From positions 159,160,676-159,224,675 of the forward strand of contig NC_072792.1 in the NCBI RefSeq assembly GCF_028583425.1: a DNA stretch of 64,000 bases, read 5' to 3'. A program made the position numbers and the translations under genes. The notes beneath the pieces were generated by a model. It had not been told where the DNA came from, made no database searches, and worked only from the letters and a program-made list of their open reading frames with translations. Shown here piece by piece: positions 24,369-36,458 of this stretch. The DNA is from Eublepharis macularius. Lineage: Eukaryota; Chordata; Lepidosauria; Squamata; Eublepharidae. Positions within the stretch are counted from its first letter, which is position 1. The number at the start of each line of letters is the position of its first letter.

Positions 24369-24560
24369 GCTGTAGCACAGTGGTTAAGTGGTTCGGCTGC
24401 AAATCAGCACTCTACTGGTTTGAATCCCACTACTACCATGAGCCTTTGGTAAGCCACTTCTCTCAGCTCCAGCTGTGGGGATAATAATAACTCTAACTTG
24501 TTCACTGCTCTGGGTAAGGCACTAATCTGTCTAGAAGAGCAGTATATAAGCAGTTATTAT
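24369..24560 (+). repeat. tRNA-derived SINE
   Basis: The copy begins 'gctgtagcacagtggttaag', has a 'ggtttgaatccca' B-box, 'gtggggataataataactct', and ends in 'gcagtatataagcagttatt'. It is the same subfamily as the copy at 45.3 kb. Confidence 0.7.
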
Positions 24561-24627
24561 TTAAAAGGGATAGAAATATGTCAATGAACTTTAACATCTG
24601 GATCAGGGCGGATCAGCACTGCTGATT

Positions 24628-25746
24628 TTGCTGGATCTGTCAGCAGCGTTTGATATGGTCGATCATGAGCTTTTGACCCACCGCCTTGCCGATGTGGGGA
24701 TTCAGGGGACAGCACTGCAGTGGCTGGTCTCCTTTCTCCACGATCGGGGACAGAGGGTGGCGCTCGGGGAGAGGGTGTCATCTCGTAGGCCACTGGTTTG
24801 TGGTGTGCCACAGGGAGCGATACTCTCTCCATTATTATTTAATATCTATATGCGCCCCCTCGCCCAGCTGGTGCGGAGTTTCGGGCTTGGGTGTCACCAA
24901 TACGCGGATGACACCCAGCTTTATCTGTTGTTGGACGGGCAGCCTGGATCGGCCCCTGATGCCCTGGAGCGTGCTTTTGAGGCTGTGGCTGGTTGGTTGA
25001 GACAAAGTCGGCTGAAATTGAATCCCACGAAGACGGAGGTCCTGTATGTGGGTCGTGGGGAGATGGTTTTGGGACCCCGGCTTCCTACACTTGATGGGGC
25101 AGCACTTACACTGGCCCCGAGGGTTAGGAGCCTGGGGGTGATTCTGGATTCCTCCTTGAAGATGGAGGACCAGATCACTGCAGTTGCCAGGTCTTCCTTT
25201 TATTATCTTCGGCAGGCCAGGCAGCTTGCCCCTTATTTGTCTCCCCGTGACATGACTACAGTGGTCCAAGCAATGGTCACCTCTAGGTTGGATTACTGTA
25301 ACGCGCTCTACGCTGGGCTTCCCATGGGCCTGATCCGGCGGTTACAGCTGGTACAGAATGCAGCAGCGCGGGTCATTGCTGGAGCACCAGTGTGGGAGCA
25401 TATTACACCGGTGCTACGCCAGCTGCATTGGCTGCCAGTGGAGTACCGAATCAGGTTCAAGGTTTTGGTGTTAACCTACAAAGCCCTACGCGGACTGGGA
25501 CCGACGTATCTGAGGGACCGTCTCTCACCATATGAGCCCCAGAGGACTCTCCGCTCTGGCGGAAAACATCTTTTAAGTGTCCCTGGCCCTAGGGAGGCCC
25601 GCCTGGCGTCGACCAGGGCCAGGGCCTTTTCAGTCCTGGCCCCGACCTGGTGGAATGCTCTGTCTTGCGAGACAAGGGCCCGGCAAGATTTGCTTGCATT
25701 TCGCCGGGCCTGTAAGACAGAGCTATTCCGCCAGGCATATGGCTAA
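24628..25746 (+). CDS. L2-type LINE ORF2, C-terminal 372 codons open (truncated)
   Basis: One uninterrupted frame carries the reverse-transcriptase palm and thumb. DLSAAFDMVDHELL (first catalytic Asp) is at residues 3-16, CGVPQGAILSPLLFNIYM at 58-75 and HQYADDTQLYL with the YADD box at 92-95. The C-terminal signature that separates L2 from CR1 follows: SRLDYCNALYAGLP, LQLVQNAAARVI, LHWLPVEYRI and FKVLVLTYKAL. The family's N-terminal endonuclease and the front of the RT are missing, because the copy is truncated just upstream of 24604. The listed methionine is simply the first in the frame, not a true start. The lack of stops in over 370 codons points to recent insertion. It cannot move by itself. 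Confidence 0.85.
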   Translation: MLDLSAAFDMVDHELLTHRLADVGIQGTALQWLVSFLHDRGQRVALGERVSSRRPLVCGVPQGAILSPLLFNIYMRPLAQLVRSFGLGCHQYADDTQLYLLLDGQPGSAPDALERAFEAVAGWLRQSRLKLNPTKTEVLYVGRGEMVLGPRLPTLDGAALTLAPRVRSLGVILDSSLKMEDQITAVARSSFYYLRQARQLAPYLSPRDMTTVVQAMVTSRLDYCNALYAGLPMGLIRRLQLVQNAAARVIAGAPVWEHITPVLRQLHWLPVEYRIRFKVLVLTYKALRGLGPTYLRDRLSPYEPQRTLRSGGKHLLSVPGPREARLASTRARAFSVLAPTWWNALSCETRARQDLLAFRRACKTELFRQAYG

Positions 25747-25763
25747 CGCCGGGCAGTGCCCGC

Positions 25764-25789
25764 CCCCCCCCCGTGAAGGGGGGGGGTTA
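25764..25789. repeat. Poly-C/poly-G hairpin in LINE 3' UTR
   Basis: About ten C, a short gtgaa loop, then about ten G. It can form a perfect stem, or a G-rich four-stranded structure on either strand. Homopolymer counts may contain sequencing error. Confidence 0.7.
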
Positions 25790-26544
25790 AACCATCACCC
25801 CTATGCAAACACAGAGGCATGTATGAACCACTGGGCAGCATGAATTGTTATATTTAGTGTTTTTAAATGTTTTTAAATGTATTATTTAATGTTTTTAAAT
25901 GTTTTTAAACATGTTTGTATTTGTTATCCGCCCTGAGCCTGCGAAAGCAGGGAGGGCGGAATATAAATATAATAAATTAAATTAAATTAAACATATTTCT
26001 TCACCCTCATAACAAAGAACCATTTAATACCAATTCAGACCAATAGTCTTTCAGTCCAATTACTCTCTAGAATGACCAGTGAGCTATCAAGGGAAGTTGT
26101 TCCCAGCCCTCCCACGATGGGTAGAGGAACTTGGTATACAAAGCAAGATTTCTACCCTTCTGTTATGACTTCTCTACACAAGGCCATGTTGCTTGTTTCA
26201 CAATGACTCTGTGACCCTATCCTCAGTAAGACTGAAAATAATGGTAAGTTTTCATGGCACTTTGAACAATGAATGTTAACTCTGGGAAACAGGTCACTAT
26301 TATTCTTGATCCTAAGAACCATCAACTATACCCAAGATCCCACAATGAGTCCATGGCAGAACTTCAAGTTCTGGATCTTATTGAGGTAGTCCCACTGAAG
26401 AAAGCACTCTGGGAATTCCCTACTTCAGCTTCATCCTGAAACGCTCATCCAAGTTCTCACCGTATTATTTACAACCCGTTTGAAATACCAACGGTGCATA
26501 TATTGCTGAGGAAACAAGGGAGGAGGAGACCTAGAGTGTGAGGG

Positions 26545-26635
26545 AGCAAACCTAAGTAGGTCTACTCAGAAGTAAGTACCATGTTATTTACTGGGACTTA
26601 AGAAAGTGTCCTTAAGATGGCAACCTCACACTGTG
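26545..26635. mobile_element. Palindromic MITE, second family
   Basis: 'ctactcagaagtaagtacca' and the downstream 'actgggacttaagaaagtgt' form rough inverted arms of a short palindromic element widespread in amniotes. It is degenerate, without a clear target duplication. Confidence 0.4.
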
Positions 26636-26850
26636 GAAGTTCTTTAGCCATAATGAAAACAAATTCTTTATCAACCTTGAAAAATCTATTTTTATGTTAT
26701 TTTATGACACCCTCAAGCAAATAGGCATTGCTGTTTTGTTATGAATGCATTCTAAAAGTTTCCTGCTTAGCTTTTGTGGGTATTTTTTTTGTTGCAAGCT
26801 CAAGGATATGAAACAAAAACAGCCCAACCACCAGGAAAAAAACTACGCTT

Positions 26851-26856
26851 TTTATT
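26851..26856 (-). terminator. Candidate ZC3H12C polyadenylation signal
   Basis: The minus strand has AATAAA here. It is followed downstream by the GU-rich 'tggtggttgggctgtttttg', a good downstream element. The repeat-poor block ends close by on its left side. Other AATAAA copies inside the UTR could be used for shorter forms. Confidence 0.4.
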
Positions 26857-28464
26857 TCTTTTTACTTCTAACAGTATAATTCATGTACATGTGTTGCAGT
26901 CATTTTTGCAGGGCCTAAGGTACTGCTTCACTGGATGTGAATAGCATATTGTAGAGAAAGTACACAATTATGAGTAAAAAAAAGGTAAAAATAATTAACA
27001 ATCACTTTATCAAATGTTTCATATGCCTTTTTTACCTTTGTTTCTACAGGTAGACATTAATATTCCAATAAATCCAAAGGAACTGAAGGGACCATTTAAA
27101 CAGAAATAATTTAAAAAATTGAAGCACAGGGATCAAATCCTCTCCTTGTCATCTTTAGAAATTATCGTTTAACTTAGCTTCAGAATAATTTTCAGAATGC
27201 TCATCTAACTAGGAATTCAAATAGATTTTTTGACAATTTTTAGAATTTTAGAATAGAATGTTGACAATTTCACATGCATCTGGTGAATATCTAAAAATAC
27301 AAGAAAGACCAGTGAATGCAGACAATTGCTGAATTTCTTTAACTTACCAGTACAGAGAGAATCACGAGGGTCAGTAGCCAAAGAATATATTGTGACGTAC
27401 TAACTAGTACTAACTTTGGCTATTGAATTCTTTTAACTTGACAGCACTGCATTAATGTAATTCCACAACTGGACATGTTGAGAATATTCTTTGAAGACCA
27501 AAGAGAATTTCTCCATCTCAGACATTCGTGACACTCCCTTTCCCAATATCCTGCAAACATCTACACCTATGCTTAGATCTAAGAGTTTAAAGATCACCTG
27601 ATCCACAATCCTATTTGAATGGAATAGCCCATTCGCTAAGGAAGGAAAGCTACATACACATGGCCCTTTATGTGCATGAAACTGTTCTTTTTGTTAGATG
27701 GAACTAGGTAGCTTCCGGAGTTGTGTGTCCGCAATGGAGGCCACACACACTCCAAGTCACAAATAAAAGCAGACTGTACATGATTAAACTTAAGCATGGA
27801 AGTTTGCAGTGGAGCTAACGCAACACCCTGAAGGGAAAAGGTTAAATTTTTCACATGCTAAATAGCATAACAAACTATCTCAATAGCGGGCTTGGTTTAA
27901 GAAAAGGGCAAAGACACCAACAGGTGAACATTATTGTTAGTAAATTAATGTTATGTGCTTATGTAGCTACACTATGAACCACATCTGTCTGTTTTGTCAA
28001 GAGGCAAACAGTTATCAATGCACTACAAAAGTACACACTTCAAAATAACTGAGGTGTATGTTTCTGTCTTTTGTGGACACCAACTTATCATAATACCCAT
28101 TTGTCATTAACCATCAAAGGGAACCTTGTTGAAATACTTCACTAAGTCTAATTAAATCTCCATTATTAAGCAAAGTTTCATAGGAAGTTGCTTAATACAG
28201 ATCCATCTATAGCCAGCCCAGACGGTATAAAATTCTCCTAAACTATTTTAAGCTATATCTTACATTGTATGAAGAACAGAAAAAGCAATCACACGAATTT
28301 TAAAAACAATCTTTTAAAATAATTATATGGGCAGAAGCTTTCTTTTTATTATTTTTTTTGTTTTCCCTTCCCACAGCCACTATTAAACAGATCCAAGAGC
28401 AGTCCTTTTACACCCCATCTTTAAAAGCAAGGATGAACCCCCCACATAAATACATAATAAAATT

Positions 28465-28479
28465 CAAATAAATATTTCC
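28465..28479 (-). promoter_or_regulatory. AU-rich element-like motif in ZC3H12C 3' UTR
   Basis: The minus strand reads ggaaatatttatttg and contains UAUUUAU, the core of AU-rich decay elements. Function is inferred from the motif only. Confidence 0.35.
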
Positions 28480-30032
28480 TATACTGTTTTAAAAGTCTTT
28501 CAAGATACAGATCACTGTTTTTAGTCAATAGTTCATTCCAATACTACCAGAAAATGTCACCTAAATACACACAAATTGTAGGCAGCAGCTATCCATCTAT
28601 CAAGCAGTAAAGGAAAAGAATGTGACACTAGATATAAAAAACCTGAAAAATAAAAAGGATTTTAGTGAAAGAGCGAAAGACAGAGAAGCTAAAAGAATAA
28701 AGGCACATATAAAATTGCAATTCTTTATCATTCCCTATTTTAATTTATATTTAAAATATAGCATCACAAAATACAACAGAGAAAACAAAGCTTTGATAAA
28801 GATAAATTGAGTGAGGATTCAACTTTTTTTTGACCTGCTGAAACCACCAGCAAAGAGAGTTTCCATAGACAATGCAGAAATTTCATTAGTCTTCATACTG
28901 ATGTTACAAACACCCACATTATAGAAATTTACATTATGTGTTTTATTCAATTCTTATATGGGGCGAGCGGGGAGGGGACACAAACATTTTAGTGTGGGAG
29001 AGGCCAGTGTCCCAGGAGGTGAGCTTGGAGTTTTACTCAGTAATGCTAATGCATCTCTTCAAGGTCACATCTAAATACAGGTAACCAAAACAGCACATCA
29101 GCCATATAATGCAACTGTTAATGCAAGATCTAATTAGACCCCAAAGAAAACTTAAACGGAGTCCTATAACTCTACATATGTCAATAAGTGCCATGACAAA
29201 GGTTAAAAAGGTATTATTAGTATTTTCTGAAAAAGTTCAGAATCTGAAATATCCTAATGTAGGTTTTTAAAGGCACTACAGAAGTTGACATATTTGGATC
29301 TATCCCGTAGTGACAACATGAAAAGTGATATATGTGCGAAAGTCATTCTCAGCCTTCCTGAAGCAGAAGAAAAAGCCTTTGGACTTTAGTATGCAACGCC
29401 CTTGAGTCTTCCACCACGCTTCCCCCCACCCCCTCATAGTCTCCTCCTCTGTCATACCTCAAACTCCCACTCACCAGTTCAACTGCACCATCCAATTAGA
29501 TGCAAGAGTCTCTGACTCTTCCAACCTTGGATCAGAGTAGCTAAAATAGCTTGGGAAGAAGAGATGACGAGATGATGACAAAAGCTGTCATGGGGTCATG
29601 GAGGAACAACTAGCATGTATAGTCGCTTTTTATCATGGGGAAAGAAATCTGTTTTGAAAGTGAATATTGTAGCAGGCAGGATATTAGAAAATGTGTTATG
29701 GTAGAGCCTACTGCACATGCAAAGAAGTCTCCAACATTGCACTTTAATTTACTTTTGTCCAATTTGATCAAATGAAAAATTAAAGCCCAATGCATAGTAG
29801 TACATGTGGAAGTACTTCTGGCAATATCTTTCTTCAGATAACTAGCTGCTGGTATAAGTGGTGCATTGCCAATAAGAGATGATACTGAAAAGAAGCAACA
29901 TTGAGAGGAAATGATTAATACTGTCAGTTTGCAAAAACCAATACTAACCATGTTAATCTTTGATGCTTCTGGAGACATACCAGGAGATTTAAAAAAATCT
30001 GGTCAGATGAACATTGAATAAATAACATCTTG

Positions 30033-30156
30033 CATATATATATATATATATTCACAGATACGGTTACAGCCATAAATTACTAACACTGATTTTTTTTCAG
30101 AATAACTTATATTCCTTTTGCTAAGTGCTTAAAACACACACACACACACACACACA
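30033..30156. repeat. TA and CA microsatellites
   Basis: A TA run at about 30033-30050 and a CA run at about 30134-30156 lie in the presumed ZC3H12C 3' UTR. Confidence 0.85.
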
Positions 30157-33100
30157 AATAAAGTCCCATTTCAATGTTGGCTTGAGTCTGCTTCTTCTAC
30201 TGTGTTCATCTGTTGTGATCAATAGGACTAGAGCTCAATTTTCAGCTTCTAAAATTATATGCAGATAGCATATTTAATTTCACAGTTACGATGGCTGGAA
30301 TCCAAACCAGTGTTTGCAGGGGCTCCATGTGTATGGCAGCTTTTAAGCTCTTCCTTTGCAGCTGTAGCCCATGAAAACTTCCTCCAAGATCAGAGTTTAT
30401 GTAAAACAGATATGACATCTCTGTTGCAGGACCATGTTTCTTTTTCTGACCCTGACCAGCCATTGCTCAAACCTGTTTTTAAAAATACTCTGGAAAAAAC
30501 AGTCCTAGGGGAATGGCAACAGATCTTGAATCTTTGCTGACAAATTAAGGACCGGTGTTCTCAAAGGAAGTAGTCTGCGACATACAGTCAGGTAAAAAAG
30601 CCCAGTGGCTGCACACTACCAAATAACTACTTCCCTTTCTGTTTGCAAAACACATTTTTAGTTCTTCCGAAAAGTTGTTAAAGAGCACAGAAAGGGCCAG
30701 TCACTAGGCTTAGCAAAAGCAACTGATTATTCAAGGAGCTGCTTCAGATATGAACCTGGGATGAGCCAGTCTAATCTTTTTTCCGGAAAAGGATATCCTT
30801 GCGGCAGGATTTTGCATCCTTTATAGGTCAGAAAGAGGCAAGCATGGAAAGGCTCTTGTAGAACACAGAGTAACTGGTTTTTCTATCAATTTTTAATAAA
30901 TGCGTACATAACATGCCCAAGAAAGGCCATCACAAAAAGACCAGATATGAACAACACCAAAGAGAAGGTGCTGTAGGGTTAGCTTCACAGTTTGAACATT
31001 CTGGATTCTCTAGTCCAGTAGATGCAAAGGCTGCTGTTTAATATCTATTTAGATTAATGATTATGTATTAAACATTCAAAGTAGCAGCTCTGTTCACACT
31101 GTAGCACCCAGGGCACGATCAAACCCTCTCACAAGTTGTAGGCTGCAGCTAAGCCTACTTTGGTTAACATGCCACACACCAAGGTAACATTTAACTAAAA
31201 ACAAAAATGAAACGATTCTATTCCAGACAAATGCATTTGCATTCTCTAGAGGCAGGGACCCATTTAGATCTTTAGAAAGACACATGAATATAGTGATAAA
31301 ATGGTCACTGAAATACCAGTTAAAATATAAGTCATAAACAAAATATGAACCAACTATTTCCTGTGGGGCAACCCATGCAGGCATTTCTCATGGAGAAGCC
31401 CCATTGCCATGAACGAGTCATGCTTCTGTGCACTTCCCATTTGTTTCAAGAGGCCTGCAAAGGAGAAGTACATAGATTAATTGCACCCTGTTTCCATTCA
31501 TGATGTATGACTTCCATTAAAACATGTCCAACGGGGGGAAATGAAGGTAAGGAGAAGGAAAGAAATTAATAGCAAAATAAAGTTCTCTGTAAGCAGAGGG
31601 GGACAGAATAGAAAACAGAGCTGCCTGAACTGATACAGGACAGCAGATGGACCTAACTAAACTGAGATCCCGTCTCACTTGTCAACAGTGAAAGCTGTGT
31701 AGAAGAACAGTTCCTGAATTAGCTGAACATGGTTCAGATTATTGGATACATTTACAAGTACAATGCTTTGCATGAGCATTTCCTGTATACCAAAATCCTA
31801 CTTCTTGCAACACACAGTGTCACACAAGTAGTGAAAAATGTTTTCCTATTCAAAAGGTGCTTGGACATTCTTTTCAGGCAGCATTTTACCATTATTTTCT
31901 TGATATGATCTTACTTGTTATCATTTGACAAGGAAAAGATAGGCCATTTTTTTTTAAAAAGATCAACATATTTTATACATTATAAAGACCTGAGTATTTG
32001 TCTACCTATGAAATTTCTGGGTTCTGATTCTACAGCTTTTAAATAAGGGATAAAATGTTGCCCAAAAGTCTAATTATCTTTACACATTTGTCCATGTTTT
32101 TGTAAAGATAGGTCTATACATCAAAACAGTTCTCACAGTTAAAGATACAATTTGTATCAACAGTAAAAGGTTCTTTCTGGTTCTACGGGGTCTTCAAGCA
32201 GCAGCTATAAACCCAGTTATTATTAGCAACAACATTTACAATTGGAATCCACACACAACGCTGCTCTGCAGGGAAATCCAAGTGTTGTAAGTGGTTGATG
32301 ATGACATCTAAGTAATACTGTCACTGACTGCAAGATCTACTATTAATATATCTACGTAAAAGTATATTTTAAAAGAGAGAGCAGAACCCATGACTCAAAA
32401 CCAGAAATATCCCTTACTAATACTAGAAGAGACCATTCTGTCTGCTTCTAAAACTACATTGTTTGTGGCAAGAATCAGGCCTACGGAATACAACAGGCCA
32501 GAAAACCTAACTTTCAGAATTTCTAACAGTATTTTACAAAAAAGAAAAGAAAAAAAAGGACCGTTCTCAGCTATACTATTATTACTACAGTGCAGTTATT
32601 AAAATGTTGCATATCTTCAACACAACATGACACCTTCCTCAGGCCAGCCTTGATAAATAGATGAAAAAATACACAGTATCTTATATACAAAAATTGCATC
32701 GAGAACAATTTTTTTCATTTAAAATAGGTACTTTTATGAAAAAGGCATCATATTCAGTATACCTATGCATCAATCAGAGGAGCAAGAGACACATCTAAAA
32801 ACAAATCTCCATTTCATCTGCCATTTCCAATGACTGGAAGTATACAACATCTGGAGAAGGTTGTCACCTAAACTGCATGAGTTTGTAGGAGCTTGGCATC
32901 TTCAAAGCCTGCACAGGAAAGGCTTTTGCCTTCTACATAATAATAAATTAATGATGGCAGGCTCTCCTACTGATTGCATCTGCTTACACCAAAATCAACA
33001 GTAATCACCAAATAATTTCAGGTTAAAAAAAAACACATATGAAAAGTGCCATACTATAAAGTACTGCTATATTGTTACCGATTTCAACATTAAAAGTGGT

Positions 33101-33700
33101 AACTCACACATACTGTTTAAAAAATAAAGTCAGTGCTATAAAAGACCTTTGTTTTCTATAAATAAAATAATTATAGCACAAAAAGAAAATCACACAAATA
33201 AAATAAAAATAACTTAATTGCAATAAAAAATAATTCATAATAAGCTTAGCTTGAAAACCGTTTGCTGGGTGTATTACAATCCTCTCTATTTTCCACAGAG
33301 TTTTCCTTTTTTAAAAATGTTTTGCACTTGAAGGACAAAAACACCCATTAACTTAATAAACACATAAACTTTCAAAAGTGCTGCATATAAAACCCCCCAC
33401 TGAACCAAAGATTCTTTATCAGAGACCACAGACATAATAATATATTAAGCTGGAAAGATCTTCCAGTCATGACATTTCTTTAAAAAAACTTGAAGTTAGC
33501 ATTTTAAACAAACCTTTCGCTTCCAATGCATGGGGTTGTACATACAGATTCCATAGCACACTATTTCACATAAATGGATTACTAGATAACCTCCTTGCTG
33601 AGAAGGAGATCACAAATGCTATTGTAGCAAACCTCCCTCAGCATTACAGCTGAGACTGAACTAATAGACACCTTAAAGATGCATTGTCGTCGTCACGTCG

Positions 33701-35097
33701 TCAATAACCTAGCTGAGATTTTTCCACTAAAATGGCTGCAGCCAGTTGCTGAGCGTCCGTCATGTGAGGATTCCTTTTCATAACAATTCTCACAAGGTCC
33801 GGAGGAAAGATGTTGCACAGGTTTATATAGACTTTCTCTCGGTTGTCCTGATACCTTGAAGGATCCTGCGGCATTCCACAGTAAGGTATCCGCCAAGGCT
33901 GATCTTGCTGCTCAGGTAAACTTTGGAAGGCAAACTGCTCATAACATGGCTGGGAAGGGTTACTGGGCAAAGAGTAAGTTTGACGGTAGCCATAAGCATC
34001 AATCCCATAGCCTTGCCTATCCCAACTACCCAGTCCATCTTGTCCAGAGTAGGATTTCCTTTGCCTCAATGGGGAATTATCATACAAACGTGAGTCAGAT
34101 ATGCTGTCTATTCTTGTGGACACAAGGGCTCTTCCCAGATGCACATTCTTAGAATGCTGTGAACTCTGAGGGGTAGGATAATCACCAGGACAACTCGAGC
34201 GGGTGCCAAGAGTAGGATGCTGAAGATGTACAGCCATGTACGGAAGTGGAGGTTTGTGATGATGCTTTGGTTCTTCATGACTGTAACTTTGCACTCTCGT
34301 TAATGTATCATGGTAGCCCTGCAGGAACGGCTGAGAGTTAAGATGGCTATGGGGATGTATATGTTGGCACTTTAAATTCTCTTCCAGCTGAGGATCAGGA
34401 GAGCTCACATAGGACCGATCATTGTAGCCTACGTAGGAATCACTACTGCCGCAGCTCATGCTCCCTTCACTACTACAATCAGAGGCTACAGAACTAATTC
34501 TGTAATCTGTGTCCAAAGAAAAACGCCTTTCAGGACTTCGTGGGCCAGAGATACCCAAGTTTGAATACGCATTTAGCATCGAATAGTAACCTACATCCAC
34601 AGGAGACTCACATTTTGGATACTGCTCATAAGGCATTGGCGTTCCATGATTTTTGGTTGCCATCACCACTGGAGGATATTGTCCCTGCGGTCTTTGATCC
34701 TGAGGTGGGAAATGAACTCCAGATGGAAGGCCATTGCTTAAAGGTGCAGTACTTTGGGGTTTTGCAGCAGCAGAATTCGGAATACTAACTAAAGAAGGTA
34801 CAGACCTGGTTTCCAACTTGTTTTTGGTGGGAAGCTTTTCCTCCAAGTCTTGATAGACTTGAGTCCTTATGCTAGGATCTGATTGCCTCTTTGGAGTAGC
34901 TCGTTTGAGATCCGAAGTGCTATCAATCTTAGTGCTACAAGGAACGCTGTTGCTTTTCACCAACCCTCCTTCACTAGCAGCTTTGGTAGCTGTGTTCCTA
35001 GACATGGCACGAAGTTCATCAGCTACTGACCTCTGGGGCTGATTCCCTCTTTCTGGATGGTAGTATTTGCACTTGTGTCCATAGGTGCATTTCTTCC
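33701..35097 (-). CDS. ZC3H12C: ZC3H12C last coding exon: CCCH zinc finger and C-terminal tail
   Basis: Acceptor 'tttctcag' precedes 35097 and stop TGA is at 33703-33701. The first codons complete the CCCH finger (CPYG from the previous exon, then [17 protein letters not shown]), followed by the family motif [14 protein letters not shown] long, low-complexity, Ser/Pro/Tyr-rich region of about 380 residues follows. The conserved C-terminal module ends [20 protein letters not shown] and then [15 protein letters not shown]. Regnase-3 type proteins are cytoplasmic endoribonucleases that cut stem-loops in mRNA 3' UTRs, and the finger binds RNA. The exon is entirely open over 465 codons, so the gene looks intact. 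The C-terminal match and the finger residues set this apart from ZC3H12A, B and D. Confidence 0.97.
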
Positions 35098-35708
35098 CTG
35101 AGAAATGAGGTGGTTGAATATTTGAAGCCGGGAGAAAAAGAGAGGTGGAGAAGATTTAATTCCAAAGCAATGTTAAGAGAGACCTGGATTTTAAAATTTT
35201 AAAAAACTGAGCATCACACAGCTTTTGACAATCAATACAAAAGTTCATGCTAGCATAACGAGGCACTTGGTTACAGTCTTCTAAACTACAGTTTGTAAGC
35301 AAGAAACAATCTGCAATTTGATAAAGTATACAATTTGTGGTTATCGAAGGTTTCTGAGTTTGGTTTTTCAGCTCTGTGTGCAAAAAGAGGAAGTGCGTAA
35401 GTGCAAGGACTCTGGCTTGTTCTCAATTGTGACATCAGGATTTAGCCACAGCATCTTGCATAAGACTATGCAAGCAAGGTTGGCTGAACAAGAAGTCTGA
35501 TATTAGACATTACGTTCATTAGGCTACTTAGACTTTGTGACTCAAGTATCTTAATACACACACTGCGATTCTAGGAACCATTCTGTTTAAAGTTGGCACC
35601 TAACAAGAGCTGAGACAGTTATATAGCAATTTTTACAAGCTAGACCAATTAACAACCAATCCTCATCTTAAAAAAATATGTAGCTAGTACTTAAGTAAAT
35701 AAGATTAC
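35098..35708 (-). other. ZC3H12C intron, nothing recognised
   Basis: A 611-bp intron between exons ending at 35709 and starting at 35097. No repeats were recognised. Confidence 0.7.
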
Positions 35709-35815
35709 CGTATGGACATGGTTGCTTCTTATGTTCTGGTACAATAGGTTTCTTCCTTAGAAAATTATCCAGACTTGGGCCGTGGCGGCCAAGAGGATCA
35801 TCAGGAGGCATGAAT
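35709..35815 (-). CDS. ZC3H12C: ZC3H12C exon: end of RNase domain to start of zinc finger
   Basis: The exon is 107 bp on the minus strand, from acceptor 'tatatag' to donor 'gtaatc'. It encodes [20 protein letters not shown], then [15 protein letters not shown], and contributes the first cysteine of the CCCH finger. The '[13 protein letters not shown]' stretch is invariant in the ZC3H12 family. Phases fit both neighbours (aa|a before, g|gg after). Confidence 0.97.
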
Positions 35816-36450
35816 CTATATAATGTAAAATAAAACAGTTAAATAACTGAAAAGGTATACTGCTGTCCTGCATTCTCCCTCCTAATATGTGAAAGAATCA
35901 CCAGCTCCTCTCTATAATTTTTCAGATGCATTACATACATTATCTCCCTCAAAACAAGTAAACTAAACCTATATTTTATAGCAAAGACGATTTAATTTTT
36001 TTTAACCTGGATGTATGCGATACCAAGATAAAATTTGGAACTATGGAAAACGCTTTTGAATAACACTGCAGTGGTAGCTTGTTTTGCACACCAACCATGC
36101 CAGGGTTCCAGTTAGGATGGTGGAAGAGTAAGTGCAAGTTCCTCCACTGCACCATTCACATTAAACAATATGTGATGTGAGCACTCCTTGTGATAACCTG
36201 CATGCACCATGACCCAATCAGTGTGATTGCCCTCTTCCATTCTGAGGTAAAAGAATAGCATTAATTGGGCCATCACACATGCAGACCTTCATGTGGAATG
36301 TCTGCCCCATATATTGCTTAGGGTTCATGGTGGCAAGGAGAGGTGTGAGCTCATCCATCATGTAAAAACTAGCTGAATATACAAGTGTTTAAATTAGGTC
36401 TGTGTCCCATTGCTTTGGAAGGTCTATCTACAGGCATCTCTTCTTTGAGC

Positions 36451-36458
36451 ATCTGGAC
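36451..36458. repeat. 8-bp target-site duplication of hAT element
   Basis: ATCTGGAC here and again at 37338-37345, directly abutting the inverted termini. Eight bases is the hAT hallmark. Confidence 0.9.

Larger units (their letters stand above)
24604..25989 (+). mobile_element. L2-type LINE, 5'-truncated, young copy
   Basis: The copy is 5'-truncated within the reverse transcriptase and runs to an (AATTA)-type tail ending near 25989. The 3' UTR contains a poly-C/poly-G hairpin (25764-25789) and ends 'ccgccctgagcctgcgaaag', the standard squamate LINE terminus. The coding part is intact (see the CDS entry). Confidence 0.88.
13635..26850. other. Intergenic region between convergent RDX and ZC3H12C
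   Basis: No host exon was found. It contains a fold-back element (14551-15068), SINEs (16640-16765, 17102-17350, 24369-24560), LINE pieces (17560-18955, 18956-19700, 20840-20975, 23380-23520, 24604-25989), a possible LTR (19802-20390), a direct repeat pair (23699-24015) and a palindromic element (26545-26635). The stretches 15.1-16.6, 21.0-23.3 and 26.0-26.5 kb show nothing assignable. Confidence 0.7.
26851..33700 (-). other. ZC3H12C 3' UTR (extent inferred), repeat-poor
   Basis: This ~6.8 kb AT-rich block directly downstream of the ZC3H12C stop holds no recognisable SINE, LINE or DNA transposon, in contrast to all flanking DNA. Mammalian ZC3H12C also has a very long 3' UTR. Internal features: a TA repeat at 30033-30050, a CA repeat at 30134-30156, and an AU-rich element-like 'ggaaatatttatttg' on the minus strand at 28465-28479. 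The 122-codon frame at 29610-29978 and other short frames are not considered genes. Confidence 0.6.

Noticed and set aside
29610..29978. 122-codon minus-strand frame as a protein gene
   Set aside because: It lies in the presumed ZC3H12C 3' UTR, has no recognisable motifs, and frames of this length occur by chance.
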